Below are positions 17,075 through 27,440 of a DNA stretch of 64,000 nt, piece by piece. The DNA is from Sycon ciliatum (taxonomy: Eukaryota > Porifera > Calcarea > Leucosolenida > Sycettidae), in NCBI RefSeq assembly GCF_964019385.1, contig NC_088655.1, positions 7,201,633-7,265,632 on the forward strand, in the 5' to 3' direction. Made by a program: the position numbers and the translations under genes. Every line of letters begins with the position of its first letter. Position 1 is the first letter of the stretch. Below the pieces are notes generated by a model. That model was not told the DNA's origin and ran no database searches. It saw only the letters and a list, made by a program, of their open reading frames with translations.

Positions 17075-18970
17075 GGTTCTAGTTGATTCCAGAAACTTCC
17101 GCCTGATCGGAGTACGCTGTGCGTACTCTGAGCATCGCGAGGAGTAGGAAACCATCGACATTTTGCTACTCTCTCTGATTGCTGCAGACCAGGGAGTAGT
17201 AAATGTATAGTATTTTACTACTCCCTGATGCAGACAGCGCGTGCGCGCGTACTCCTCGTAACCTTTTGACCCGCGTACGCGAGGGTTCGGGCGCGCTTTT
17301 GATGTGTATCCTGTACGCAGGTCTCGTTTTGACTGGCTTTGTGGTTTGATGCGTACAAACTTGAAAATTTCAAACTCGTCGGGGCAAGTGGTGTGTACGT
17401 ACATGGAATCAATCTTCATTTCCTCAAATCATTTCGTAGTGACGGTGTTCCTTTTTTCATGTAGTCCTGGAATTATTTTAGCCTAGTCGTTTAGTCGGAC
17501 AAGAGACGGACATCCCTCTTCATCTCCTTGCAGCATTGCTTCGTGCAAGGTATGTGATTGTCGGCCATTGCATGTCTATCGGATCGTAGTCTGATTCCAT
17601 ATATAGATGCAGATATTTATTTTTTCGTAATTTTCAGCGTTTGATTTATTTTTTCGTAACTTTTCATCGTTTACAGCTGCAACACTATCGTCATACATCT
17701 GCGCGTGTGAATGCACATGTGCATCTTACCTGGTGATGAGCTTGACCCTCCCCCCGATTGAATTGTTGTATAAATTCATGCAAGGTGAGTAAAATAGTTT
17801 ACTAAGTCTTGCTGTTAGGTAAATCGGGGGGAGGATTTTTTTCCACCGACTCTCCAGTACCTGTAGACACGTATGTGATGGGGTTATTACGGACGTCATC
17901 AAAGAGTTGATGGGGGGTTGCGATGGTGATTGGGTTAGCATAACGATAGGATCTGTACACATAACAAGATTTGCTAATAGGGTATATAGGACCTGTACGC
18001 ACACACACACACACACATATAAGAATAACGATAGGATCTGTGCACGTAACAACTAGATCTAGGACATATATAGGACTTGTACACATATAAGATGATTATT
18101 AGGGTTTGCTGAGTGTTGTTGTTGCCGTTGTGATCTGTAGTACCTGCACACATAAAAAGAGTAGAGTTGGCATGGTAATAGGATTGTCATGGTGATAGGG
18201 TTACTAGGGTTATCGTCTATAGAACTATTAGGGTTATCATCACCAGAAAAATTAGGGTTATCGTCATGGTGATAGGGTTATCAGAAATATTAGGGTTATC
18301 GCCATGGTGATAGGGTTATCATCATCCGGAATATTAGGGTTATCGTCATGGTGATAGCCCTAGGGTTAGGGTTATCAGGAATATTAGGGTTATCGTCATG
18401 GTGATAGCCCTAGGGTTAGGGTTATCAGGAATATTAGGGTTATCGTCATGGTGATAGCCCTAGGGTTAGGGTTATCAGGAATATTAGGGTTATCGTCATG
18501 GTGATAGCCCTAGGGTTAGGGTTATCGCCATGGTGATAGGGTTAGGGTTACCAGGATTATTAGGGTTAATATGCCCCGATTTTTAGGGTTAAAACGTACA
18601 GATTTACCGTAAATCGCAAAAATTTAGGGTTAAAACACCCCGGTTTTTAGGGTTAAATCGCATTACGTCATCGATGACGTCATGTGTAAAACGCTCCGAT
18701 TTTAGGTTAAATCGCAAAAATTTACCGTAAACCGCAAAAAATTAGGGTTAAAACGCCCCGGTTTTTAGGGTTAAATCGCATTACGTCATCGATGACGTCA
18801 TGTGTAAAACGCTCCGATTTTAGGTTAAATCGCAAAAATTTACCGTAAATCGCAAAAATTTACCGTAAATCGCAAAAATTTAGGGTTAAAACGCCCCGGT
18901 TTTTAGGGTTAAATCGCTATGACGTCATCGATGACGTCAGTGATATGGTACCCGCCTAATACTTTCTACT
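17075..18970 (-). repeat. Right terminal inverted repeat of the Polinton
   Basis: A 1,896-bp inverted copy of 264-2139, nearly identical. The 20-bp length difference is explained by one additional 20-bp unit (a TTTACCGTAAATCGCAAAAA-type word) at about 18838-18880. The outer end reads CTTTCTACT, the mirror of the left end, and is followed by the TCCAGA duplication. Confidence 0.95.
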
Positions 18971-18976
18971 TCCAGA
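18971..18976. repeat. Right target site duplication of the Polinton (TCCAGA)
   Basis: Identical to 258-263 and directly adjacent to the right inverted repeat. Confidence 0.95.
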
Positions 18977-19456
18977 TATATGTTCGTACTATGCTCGCAC
19001 GCACCCAGCCGTTTCTCCGAACTGATGGCATATCAGGCCACCATTGTATCGGCCAACTCCTCATACTATCCGGAGGCCTGGCTCGAATATGACCGGGAGT
19101 TCCGTCTGGCAATCTCTCTTGACCCCAGTAAGCGTTGGGACGCCATTGACGGCAACCTCTGGCAACTGAAAATGACAGGCCGCTCACGCCCGCAGTGTAG
19201 TACATGCCGGATCACTCACCCTCCATCGGGTAGCCAGTGCCCTTTTCGTGCCTCCCGAGTACCAAACCAGCAGTTTGCACCACGGTCTGCCTACACCAAG
19301 TCTGGCAAAGAGATCTGCCGGAATTTCCAGCAAGGTCGATGCTCCAACACCGACTGTAAATTTGCCCACGTCTGCTCCCAATGTGAGGGCGCACATGCCC
19401 GCCCCTCCTGCCCGCGTCGCTTCTCCACTGGCAACCAGCGGCAGAACAAAGCTTAA
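18977..19456 (+). pseudogene. gag-like gene of the Ngaro-like element, part right of the Polinton, with CCCH finger
   Basis: The frame resumes directly after the Polinton. Near its end it has a CCCH finger, C-x7-C-x5-C-x3-H (ICRNFQQGRC then CKFAH), followed by a Cys/His-rich stretch. CCCH fingers of this spacing are typical of gag-like proteins in DIRS and Ngaro elements, where they bind RNA. Its last 209 bases overlap the RT frame, a common arrangement in this order. The gene is split by the Polinton. Confidence 0.8.
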
Positions 19457-21068
19457 TGAACTGCATCTCGATAGTAGCATTCTCCGGACACACCCTACAT
19501 TCTTTCACACTTGCCGCACACCTATTCACGTTAATCGCCTCCGTTCCTTACTGCGTGCACACCCCAATCAAGCTTTTGTTAAATATGTACTTCATGGCCT
19601 TACGTATGGTTTTGACATCGGCTTCAATGGCCCACGCCAAAGCAGCATGTTCTCCCCTAACTTACCTTCTGCGAGGATGCATCCCGATTTTATTACCAAA
19701 TACCTGCAAGAATGTTGCTCCCGCTTTGAACTGCTAGGTCCTTTTTCCTCCTCGCTTTTTCCTTTTTTTCATTGCTCCGGTGTTGGCTGCGTTCCGAAAA
19801 AGAACGGCCGCTTCCGTTTAATCCACCATCTCTCTAGCCCAGAGGGTCAAAGTGTTAACGATGGAATTTCACGTGAAGATTTCAGCTTGCATTACATCAC
19901 TATTGATCACGCGATCGATGCCATTATGCAGTACGGTCGTTCTGCTTATCTTTTCAAACTTGACATTCGGAGTGCTTTCCGCATTGTACCTGTGCGGCAG
20001 GAAGACTGGCCTCTGCTAGGTATTCACTGGCAAAACCAATATTATTTCGACACTGTGCTCCCCTTTGGCTTACGCTCCAGCCCTGCCATTTTTAACTCTA
20101 TTGCCGACTGCCTTGAATGGATTGCTCGCTATGAGTTTTCTATTACTGACCTGCTCCATTATCTAGATGATTTCCTTTGCATTTCTCCATCGGAGCTGGT
20201 GGCGAACCAACGTGCTTCAATCCTGCTTCGCTGTTTTAACTATGTCCAAGTCCCCTTGGCACCTGACAAAGTGGAAGGTCCAGCTCAAGTGCTGTCGTTC
20301 CTGGGCATCGAGCTGGACTGTGGCAGACTGGAGGCCCGGCTACCAGACACCAAGTTGCAAGATCTCCGCACCTTGCTCGACCAGTATATCAACCGTGGCG
20401 ACATGACCCAACGCGAACTCGACTCACTATTGGGAAAACTCTCCTTCGCAGCTCGGGTAATTATACCTGGTCGGACATTCATGCGCCGACTCTGGGATAT
20501 TTGTCACCGCTACAGTCAGCCACACTATAAGATCAAACTCTCAGTCGAGGCCCTGGAAGACCTGAAGTGGTGGCAACGCCTCCTCTCGCAATGGAACGGA
20601 AAGTCCTTCTTTCATATGCCAAATTGGACCCCGTCTCCCGACATCCAATTGTTTACTGATGCCAGCGGTTCGATCGGCTGGGGCGCATGTTATGGCCATC
20701 GCTGGATCCAGGGACAGTGGTTGCCGGAACAAGCCGACTACACCATCGAGTGGAAGGAGATGTTCGCCATTGCCGCAGCTTGCTCCTCCTGGGGCCTTGA
20801 ATGGCGCAAGCTCCGCATACTCGTGTACTGCGATAACGAAGCCGTAGTGGCATGCCTGTCCAATGGTTGTAGCCGCTCCCCCCCAGTCATGGACCTGATA
20901 CGACGGCTGTTCTTCATGTGCGCTAACTTTGGCTTCATTCTGTCAGCAAAGCATATTCCAGGATGCACTAACAAAGCCGCTGATGCTCTGTCTCGTTTTA
21001 ACATTCAGGCGTTTCGCGAGGCGGTTCCGGGAGCTCGGGCGACAGCCGACCTGTTCCAGTCATTCTAA
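19248..21068 (+). CDS. DIRS/Ngaro reverse transcriptase with RNase H
   Basis: The open frame covers 606 codons and overlaps the gag-like gene; its first ATG is at about 19395. RT motifs include RLIHHLSSP, LDIRSAFRIVPV, LPFGLRSSP and the catalytic LLHYLDDFL (YLDD). RNase H follows from about residue 460 (FTDASGSIGWGA, then EMFAIAAAC and VYCDNEA). This is the DIRS-type RT-RH pattern, lacking an integrase. How translation begins is not visible; frame overlap with gag suggests a frameshift or re-initiation, as known in the order. Confidence 0.92.
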   Translation: MPPEYQTSSLHHGLPTPSLAKRSAGISSKVDAPTPTVNLPTSAPNVRAHMPAPPARVASPLATSGRTKLNELHLDSSILRTHPTFFHTCRTPIHVNRLRSLLRAHPNQAFVKYVLHGLTYGFDIGFNGPRQSSMFSPNLPSARMHPDFITKYLQECCSRFELLGPFSSSLFPFFHCSGVGCVPKKNGRFRLIHHLSSPEGQSVNDGISREDFSLHYITIDHAIDAIMQYGRSAYLFKLDIRSAFRIVPVRQEDWPLLGIHWQNQYYFDTVLPFGLRSSPAIFNSIADCLEWIARYEFSITDLLHYLDDFLCISPSELVANQRASILLRCFNYVQVPLAPDKVEGPAQVLSFLGIELDCGRLEARLPDTKLQDLRTLLDQYINRGDMTQRELDSLLGKLSFAARVIIPGRTFMRRLWDICHRYSQPHYKIKLSVEALEDLKWWQRLLSQWNGKSFFHMPNWTPSPDIQLFTDASGSIGWGACYGHRWIQGQWLPEQADYTIEWKEMFAIAAACSSWGLEWRKLRILVYCDNEAVVACLSNGCSRSPPVMDLIRRLFFMCANFGFILSAKHIPGCTNKAADALSRFNIQAFREAVPGARATADLFQSF

Positions 21069-21208
21069 CTGCCGCGGACGAATTAGCAGCACGATATGCT
21101 GCTCACGCTCTATCCGACAACACCAGACGAACGTATTCCGCCGGCGAATCTAAGTATCTCAAGTTCTGCCAACTTCAAAGATGGTCCCCGTTTCCCGCTT
21201 CAGACCTA

Positions 21209-22012
21209 ATGCTGAGTAGTTTTGCTGCCTCCCTAACCCAGTCGGTCAGACCAGTGACTATTAAGGTTTACCTCAGTGCTATCAAGAACCTGCACCTGGA
21301 GCTCGGTTATGTCGACCCGACCGAGGGTGCGCACTTCCTCAAGCGAGTGGTACGCGGTATTTGCCGTTGCCATGGAGTAGCCGCTGTCCGCCCCAGGCTG
21401 CCAATCACGTTTCCTATTCTCTGCAGTCTGGTTGACACCTGCCTAGCTGCTCCAACCATGTGCCCTCACGACAAGCGCTGCCTGCATGCCGCTATGCTTG
21501 CCGTGTTCTTTGGTTTCTTCAGATGCGGTGAACTGCTAGAAGCACCTACCACGCGCGGCTGTTTGACATTCGAGTCAGGGATGCTCCATGTGCACCTACC
21601 ACGCTCGAAGACAGACCCGTCCGGGGAAGGTACGACGGTGCTGATCGGGCCAGCGGTGCCGCCATACTGCGCTGTGAGAGCCATGCTCACCTACCTCACT
21701 GCAACCGCCTCTGCTCGTCCAGGCAGTGCTGTGTTCATCCTGGCCAACGGGCAACGCCTCAACCGCAGCACTTTTACAGCCCACGTACGCACGCTGCTTA
21801 GCACCAGCGGCGTGGCAAACTGGCAGGACTATGCAGGCCACAGCTTCCGTATCGGGGCCGCTACCACTGCTGCCCTTGCTGGCGTCCCCGACCACCAGAT
21901 CCGCTCCGCGGGACGGTGGCGCAGTGATGCATGCCTACGCTACATCCGGACCCCACCGTCATCGGCCCGAACGCTGGCCAGCAAACTATCCTCAGTAAGA
22001 TCATCTCCCTGA
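21209..22012 (+). CDS. Tyrosine recombinase of the Ngaro-like element
   Basis: The frame is open from about 21002, overlapping the end of RT-RH, and its first ATG is at 21209. It contains the recombinase residues: Arg in FFRCGELLEA, His-x2-Arg in HSFRIGAATTAA, and Trp then the nucleophile Tyr in GRWRSDACLRYIR. The N-terminal part (LTQSVRPVTIKVYLSAIKNL) is a SAM-like core-binding domain. The enzyme would insert the circular cDNA without a target duplication, replacing the integrase of LTR elements. Confidence 0.92.
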   Translation: MLSSFAASLTQSVRPVTIKVYLSAIKNLHLELGYVDPTEGAHFLKRVVRGICRCHGVAAVRPRLPITFPILCSLVDTCLAAPTMCPHDKRCLHAAMLAVFFGFFRCGELLEAPTTRGCLTFESGMLHVHLPRSKTDPSGEGTTVLIGPAVPPYCAVRAMLTYLTATASARPGSAVFILANGQRLNRSTFTAHVRTLLSTSGVANWQDYAGHSFRIGAATTAALAGVPDHQIRSAGRWRSDACLRYIRTPPSSARTLASKLSSVRSSP

Positions 22013-22104
22013 CACCGATATTTCTCAATTCACACAATTCCCTCATTATGAACTATGCTATGCTGCACTGCAATACTGTTGTGTATGGGTATGTACTGGC
22101 GGTA

Positions 22105-22432
22105 TGGCGAGTCACTCATAACTGGTCTGCCTTTCTATTGCGGCATTATGGCCTTATGGTCCTGCCTTTCCATTGCGGCAATCACAGCCTCCGGGCTTCT
22201 GCCTTCCTGCGGCAATCACAGCCTCCGGGCTTCTGCCTTTCTGCGGCACTCGCAGCCTCACGGGCTCGTGCCTACCTTGCGGCAAAGACCAACCAGTTCC
22301 TCGTCACCAGTACTTACCCAACACAACCTAGCCTTATTCGTGTGGTGTATGCCTGTCTGCATGCCGCCGGTGTGCGCGGAATGCTAATGATGTATGCCTG
22401 CCTGCATGCTGTCTGCGTGCGCGGAATGCTAA
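22105..22432 (+). repeat. Split direct repeat B1 of the Ngaro-like element
   Basis: 328 bp, repeated almost perfectly at 22803-23130. It ends with two copies of a 45-bp unit (TGTATGCCTG...GGAATGCTAA). The position just after the recombinase gene fits the A1-genes-B1-A2-B2 layout. Confidence 0.9.
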
Positions 22433-22802
22433 TGATGTATTCATGTAATGAATTCAGTTTAGCGTAGGCGCACATCTCGCAACTACGTATCTGCTGCGCT
22501 ACAGCGCCCTCTACGGTTCTGGCCGCGGCACTTGTTTAGCGCGCCTTGCCGCGACCGGCAAGACCGCCTGCTGTGCATCACATTAATTTATGCGTACGCC
22601 ATCACAATAATTAATTCAGTTTTGATCGGGTCCGAGTCCGCAACGTGGCACATCTCCTTGCCATTCTCAGTTTTGAGTCTTCTCTGCTTTGGCTCATGCC
22701 CGACTTGCATCCTGCTGCCTTTGTCTTTTGCTGACCCACCATCCCACCACTAACCATTAATACTACATTGCATCATTCCTACTTCAAGTACAATAAACCT
22801 GG
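22433..22802 (+). repeat. Segment between the B repeats, expected A2
   Basis: 370 bp between the two B repeats. In Ngaro elements this segment should match the element's left end (A1), which lies outside the window, so the match cannot be tested here. It contains no gene. Confidence 0.7.
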
Positions 22803-23130
22803 TGGCGAGTCACTCATAACTGGTCTGCCTTTCTATTGCGGCATTATGGCCTTATGGTCCTGCCTTTCCATTGCGGCAATCACAGCCTCCGGGCTTCTGC
22901 CTTCCTGCGGCAATCACAGCCTCCGGGCTTCTGCCTTTCTGCGGCACTCGCAGCCTCACGGGCTCGTGCCTACCTTGCGGCAAAGACCAACCAGTTCCTC
23001 GTCACCAGTACTTACCCAACACAACCTAGCCTTATTCGTGTGGTGTATGCCTGTCTGCATGCCGCCGGTGTGCGCGGAATGCTAATGATGTATGCCTGCC
23101 TGCATGCTGTCTGCGTGCGCGGAATGCTAA
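22803..23130 (+). repeat. Split direct repeat B2, right end of the Ngaro-like element
   Basis: 328 bp, direct copy of 22105-22432. The match stops at GGAATGCTAA (23130), which I take as the right end of the element; the sequence after it matches the Gypsy-like repeat family seen again at 49.2 kb. Confidence 0.88.
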
Positions 23131-24468
23131 ATTTTTTTAAATAAGTTTTTACCCTATACCTCACTCCTTCAAACTTATCCCAGATAATAACGACCTTTTG
23201 AGGAGATAGTGTGCTGATTTGAGTAACTTGTAGTGTAATGCAAATGTTCTACAAGCTTGAAAGCAACGCCACACTGCTGCCTGCAACTAGCTCGGGAATC
23301 ACCGCAATACACTTACAATAGTTGTGAAGTGAAATACCAAGCAATGGATAGCAGCTGGCTAATGAGGAGCCATACTGACTTGTAATGAGCGGGAACAAGC
23401 GAAGCCAATGGCCGGATCGGAGGAGCAGAGCTAAATGTTCCAATCTCTCGTATGGAAGATGATGTGATGTGAGAAATGGAAGGTGAAAACATAGCATGAG
23501 CTAGAAGAAAACAGTTACGTTGACTTGGCATTCATGGCATCAGATAAAAAAAGTGAAAGTAAGCAGTCATGCACATGCAAGAACAATGTCATTATGGGTG
23601 GTGTTGTTGTGAACTACCCCGTCTACACCGGCCAACATGCAACACTCCCAGCCCACTCGACATTGGACTAGTTACTTGCTTTCGTACAAGAAGAACTAAA
23701 ACTAAAAGAGCTAGAGAAAAAGGATAAAGGTTGGCGCACCAAGATGACACGGACAAAAATGGCGACCTACGTCATCGTGTGGACGCACAATAGTACCGGA
23801 AAATGGAAGAACATCACAACACAGCGCGAATTAATAATACAAAGCTCAACAAGAATTGATACCGTATTTTTCCGGTTGTAAGTCGACCTTTTACGACTTA
23901 AACTAACCGGAGAAAGGGTGGGGGTCGACTTACAACCGGGATTCGACTTATAACCGGTAACTATCAGTATCTTACAAAAAATGACCTGCACTGCATGCAC
24001 GAGTGCACCATGTGTGCACATTGTTGCCAGTGCTGGGAAGGCCGTCGTCGCATGTGTTTTTTATGATGTATTTACTATTTTTAGAATTGCGATCAACAGA
24101 ACGAGCTGAACCGACATTTTCACAAAGGCTTTTATTGTATTCAAAAAACGAGTGGGTACGAAGGCAGTGAAGAACATGGAAGAAAGAAAAAATGTTATAT
24201 GGAAGAAATGATGAACAAAAAATTGTACTTCGAACTAGTTTTCGCACAAAACTCCTCAGGAAGCTACGTTGTACTAATGAAAAACAATCCAGAAAGATAC
24301 TAATAAAGAGAAATGGAGTGAGAAGAAACAACACCTATGAAAATGATAATCCTAGCACTAAGGTAATAACAGGAAAAACTGCGAAAGCACTTAACGAACT
24401 TGTAAGGACTACTAGTATACTGTGACACAAGATCAACGAGACCCAGAAGGACAATTGCTAATTACACC

Positions 24469-24873
24469 ATGACCTATTTCAGTACGGAAGTACCGAGCCA
24501 ACGGAATACACAACAGGAACGTGAGACGAGGCACGGGAGGAGACGGGACCTGATTGCTCCGAGGCAGGACTTTGTTGAGGAGGATTCGGCCAGTGAGTCC
24601 AGTGATTCCGGTGAGTGTGAGAGCGAGAATGATTGTGTGAGTAAGAGTGGGTGCGAGCGTGTGTTTTCAATTAGGAAGTCATCAGTGTATAAGCATCTTG
24701 CATCTCGTCCTGATTGCTGCAAGGTTTATTCTGATTCTTCTTTTTCTGTTTTGTGCCGTGCTCGTCATGGTTATAAGTTGCAGTTGAGTGTGTTAGAAGC
24801 TGTTTGTCAACGTATTCATAAGCCTAATCTGTGTGTCCAGGAGGGTAGCATTATTCGTTTGAAATTGTTTTAG
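24469..24873 (+). CDS. Short ORF resembling the end of a GIY-YIG/RT-type element protein
   Basis: The 134-codon frame has an acidic serine-rich middle and ends with RHGYKLQLSVLEAVCQRIHKPNLCVQ. The latter resembles the final residues of GIY-YIG-linked reverse transcriptases, such as Penelope-like and related elements, which commonly end in FKLK...KEA...KPSLN...Q. Four cysteines are scattered without clear pairing. It is flanked by about 40-bp inverted repeats, so it may be a captured fragment. A full protein is not present. Confidence 0.4.
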   Translation: MTYFSTEVPSQRNTQQERETRHGRRRDLIAPRQDFVEEDSASESSDSGECESENDCVSKSGCERVFSIRKSSVYKHLASRPDCCKVYSDSSFSVLCRARHGYKLQLSVLEAVCQRIHKPNLCVQEGSIIRLKLF

Positions 24874-24962
24874 TAGCAACTTGTTCTGTCTGTTTGGCTC
24901 TGGTTGGCCATGGTGTCATATCTTGTGTCACAGTATACTAGTAGTCCTTACAAGTTCGTTAA

Positions 24963-25823
24963 AGGGGAAGTTAAGGTAAAAATTAAAATTTCACCAGTTG
25001 TAGTCTTCGGGGTGCTGATTCGAATGGTCTTGGTCCGAGGAAGCTGACACGCTCCCTTCCTACTTGAATCCCAATCGAACTCGCGCACTTCCACCGAAAC
25101 TGGGTGACTGCGCCCTACTAGATGGGGATTTGTATGCAAAATGTCACTAAAAGCGCCATTTCCTTCTTATAAAAGCACGGATGACCGCGATTAGCCCATA
25201 TGTTGTAGTCTTCTGGACGCTGAGTCGATTGGTTTTGGTCCGAAAAGGCTGCGATGCAGCGTTCCTCCTTTATTCCCAATCGAACATGGTTGAACAAGCG
25301 GTCACGTGCTCCTGCGTACACCAGTCACCTGGTCACCGCGCCTGCAGGGTACAACATACTAGCCTGTTGGACCTTTTTTGTGTGCAGTCCTGTCACTCGA
25401 GTTGAACTCGAGTTGAACCTTGGTGTGAAAGTTGTCACCTGCTGGCGTGGTGACCAGGTGATTTGGGCACCCAGGAGCACGTGACCACTTGTTCAACCAT
25501 GTTCGATTGGGAATAAAGGAGGAATGCTGCATCGCAGCCTTTTCGGACCAAAACCAGTCGACTCAGCGTCCAGAAGACTACAACATGTGGGCCAATCGCG
25601 GTCATCCGTGCTTTTATAGGAACAAAATGGCGCTTTTAGTGACATTGTGCATACAAATCCCCATCTAGTAGGGCGCAGTCACCCAGTTTCGGTGGAAGTG
25701 CGCGAGTTCGATTGGGATTCAAGTAGGAAGGGAGCGTCTCAGCTTTCTCGGACCACGACCATTCGACTCAGCAGTCCGAAGACTACAACTGGTGAAATTT
25801 TAATTTTAGCCTTAACTTCCCCT
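24963..25823. mobile_element. Foldback MITE with TTAA target duplication
   Basis: 861 bp made of two inverted arms of about 380-395 bp (24963-25345 and 25430-25823) and a short spacer. The ends read AGGGGAAGTTAAGG and its inverse, and TTAA lies on both sides (24959-24962 and 25824-25827). TTAA duplication suggests a piggyBac-type mobiliser. There is no coding capacity. Confidence 0.75.
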
Positions 25824-26137
25824 TTAAGTGCTTTCGCAGTTTTTCCTGTTATTACCTTAGTGCTAGGATTATCATTTTCATAGGTGTTGTTTCTTCTCAC
25901 TCCATTTCTCTTTATTAGTATCTTTCTGGATTGGTTTTCATTAGTACAACGTAGCTTCCTGAGGAGTGTTGTGCGTAAACTAGTTCGAAGTACAATTTTT
26001 TGTTCATCATTTCTTCCATATAACATTTTTTCTTTCTCCCATGTTCTTCACTGCCTTCGTACCCACTCGTTTTTTGAATACAATAAAAGCCTTTGTGAAA
26101 ATGTCGGTTCAGCTCGTTCTGTTGATCGCAATTCTAA

Positions 26138-26950
26138 AACTATTGTCGCCTCGACGCCTATTTACATATTTACTATTTATTTAATATTTCTCTCAGGATG
26201 TGAAATATGAAATGTCTCAGAAAGTTCAGTTTATTTTGGAACGCAATTTCGCGTACATGTAGTGATTTAGCCTACAGTTAGTTCACGAGTCATTTTGTGG
26301 GTTGTTTGTTTCTTGCGTTGCACAGTGCAAGACAAGAATTTGCACAGCTGCACAAGAGTATTGACGTTGACTCTCAAAATCATTCTTGGTCGCATTTTGT
26401 TTGTTTCTTCTAAGTTTTGACAAAGGGACATGTATTTTCGTTTTGACTTTTCTCGCAGTGTTTCCTTTAATTTCTAAGCCGCGACGCCGTCGCGTACTGC
26501 GGTACGACGGGTCACGTGCTGCCAAGCTGCTGCATTCATTATTCACCAGTTTTCACGGCTACACTACATGCATTGTATTATGACTCATAATTATTTTTGC
26601 TCTGCGCTGAATCCCGTACTAGTGTAGGGCTTTTTCAGAGTTTGCTTTCGAAGAGGCTCGGCAAGTTCCATTCTTCGAAAGGAAGAGAAAGTCTTTTTGT
26701 TGTTTGCGAAATAACTATTTTACTACCACCAAGTCTTCCCGTTGCGTGTGTGACCCTGCATGACAGCCAGTTTATTGGCATTTTTCAAGGATTGGGATGT
26801 TATACCCTCCAATGTTGAATATTTACATGATTTGCTGATGTGTTAGTAGCAGGAGGTGGTTAGTAGTGCTTCTTTGGGTGAAAACTTTAAAACGCAGAAT
26901 TGAGACCTCCGGACACGGGGGTCGACCTATGACCGGGGTCGACTTATAAC
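26138..26950. other. Right inner part of the DNA transposon, no gene seen
   Basis: About 800 bp with only short frames. The last 80 bp mirror the left end with GTCGACTTATAACCGG motifs. Confidence 0.4.
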
Positions 26951-27440
26951 CGGTAAAATACGGTACGTAGTGATCAACAGTAAATGTGTTCGTTATCAAG
27001 AAAGAAATAAAGAGAGAGAGAGATGAGATGGCGTCAACAGTTACTTCGTCAATCAATTACCCCTCTCTCTCTCCAGACGCCACTACTCAGGAACAATATC
27101 CCATTGGGCGTCGACGGCTAGCTTGAGCCACGGAGATCATAGCATGGGACTGAGTCACTGCCTCCGCCGTCAAATTCCAGGCCGATGGCTCCACTATCAC
27201 TAGCGTCACTCTCATTGTCACTCTTGGCAGGACTCGGCTAAGCGCTGTGGACATCAGTTGTAATGTAAGGCACTTCAGGTCACCCGTCCATTTACATCCT
27301 CAGTGCTCGGTAATACAGGAGATCAGGCTAGCTTCAGCAGTCAATGTTGATCACTTTCTCTGCGTCATTGACATGGCTAATCACAACGGTTGATGTTGAC
27401 ACACTCTTCCCCACTTTCCAGCCAGGCTCAAATGGCGGGA

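Larger units (their letters stand above)
264..18970 (+). mobile_element. Polinton (Maverick), apparently whole, 18.7 kb
   Basis: The element is bounded by near-identical terminal inverted repeats of about 1.9 kb that start AGTAGAAAG and by 6-bp target duplications. It encodes the Polinton core set: protein-primed PolB on the - strand, and integrase, adenain-like protease, FtsK/HerA-type packaging ATPase, double-jelly-roll major capsid and single-jelly-roll minor capsid proteins on the + strand. Genes are tightly packed with AT-rich spacers. All core genes are open over family-typical lengths and I see no evident break, so the element looks whole. The close match of the two repeats points to recent insertion, or to gene conversion between them. 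It is inserted into the gag-like gene of a Ngaro-like retroelement, so it is younger than that element. Confidence 0.97.
1..23130 (+). mobile_element. DIRS-order, Ngaro-like tyrosine-recombinase retrotransposon (left end outside window)
   Basis: The parts on the + strand, in order, are a gag-like gene with a CCCH finger, a reverse transcriptase with RNase H, a tyrosine recombinase, and a right end built as B1-A2-B2, where B1 and B2 are 328-bp direct repeats. This is the split-direct-repeat layout known for Ngaro elements; A1 would lie left of base 1. No DDE integrase or LTR belongs to it. A Polinton sits inside the gag-like gene, so this copy is broken by at least that insertion. Apart from the insertion the reading frames are long and open, which suggests a fairly young copy. 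The family placement (Ngaro rather than DIRS1) rests on the B1-A2-B2 layout and is an inference. Confidence 0.88.
24081..26137. repeat. Large inverted arms inside the DNA transposon
   Basis: 24081-24394 and 25824-26137 are inverted copies of each other (about 314 bp each, highly similar). Between them lie an ORF flanked by short inverted repeats (24395-24434 against 24922-24958) and a foldback element. The arms meet the insert at TTAA. Confidence 0.85.
23862..26963. mobile_element. TA-flanked DNA transposon with CCGTATTTT ends, 3.1 kb, non-autonomous
   Basis: The ends are inverted repeats (CCGTATTTTTCCGGTTGTAA on the left, matching the right end read inversely), with TA on both sides. The related empty site in the 49-50 kb copy confirms a precise insertion with TA duplication. 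TA duplication with such ends suits the Tc1/mariner-pogo superfamily. No transposase is visible; the inside holds a large inverted-arm structure, a short ORF and a foldback element, so it is composite and non-autonomous. Confidence 0.85.
23131..27440 (-). mobile_element. Broken Ty3/Gypsy-like 3' end fragment, copy 1, split by a DNA transposon
   Basis: The stretches 23145-23859 and 26966-27440 together match 49245-50760 at the nucleotide level in the same orientation. Read on the - strand the 27.1-27.4 kb part looks like the end of a Gypsy-type pol, and the lower-coordinate part looks like non-coding 3' region or LTR. The fragment is broken, with several breaks, and it is interrupted by the TA-flanked transposon at 23862-26963. 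Its low-coordinate end was cut by the Ngaro-like element. The divergence between the two copies suggests an old family. Confidence 0.6.
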
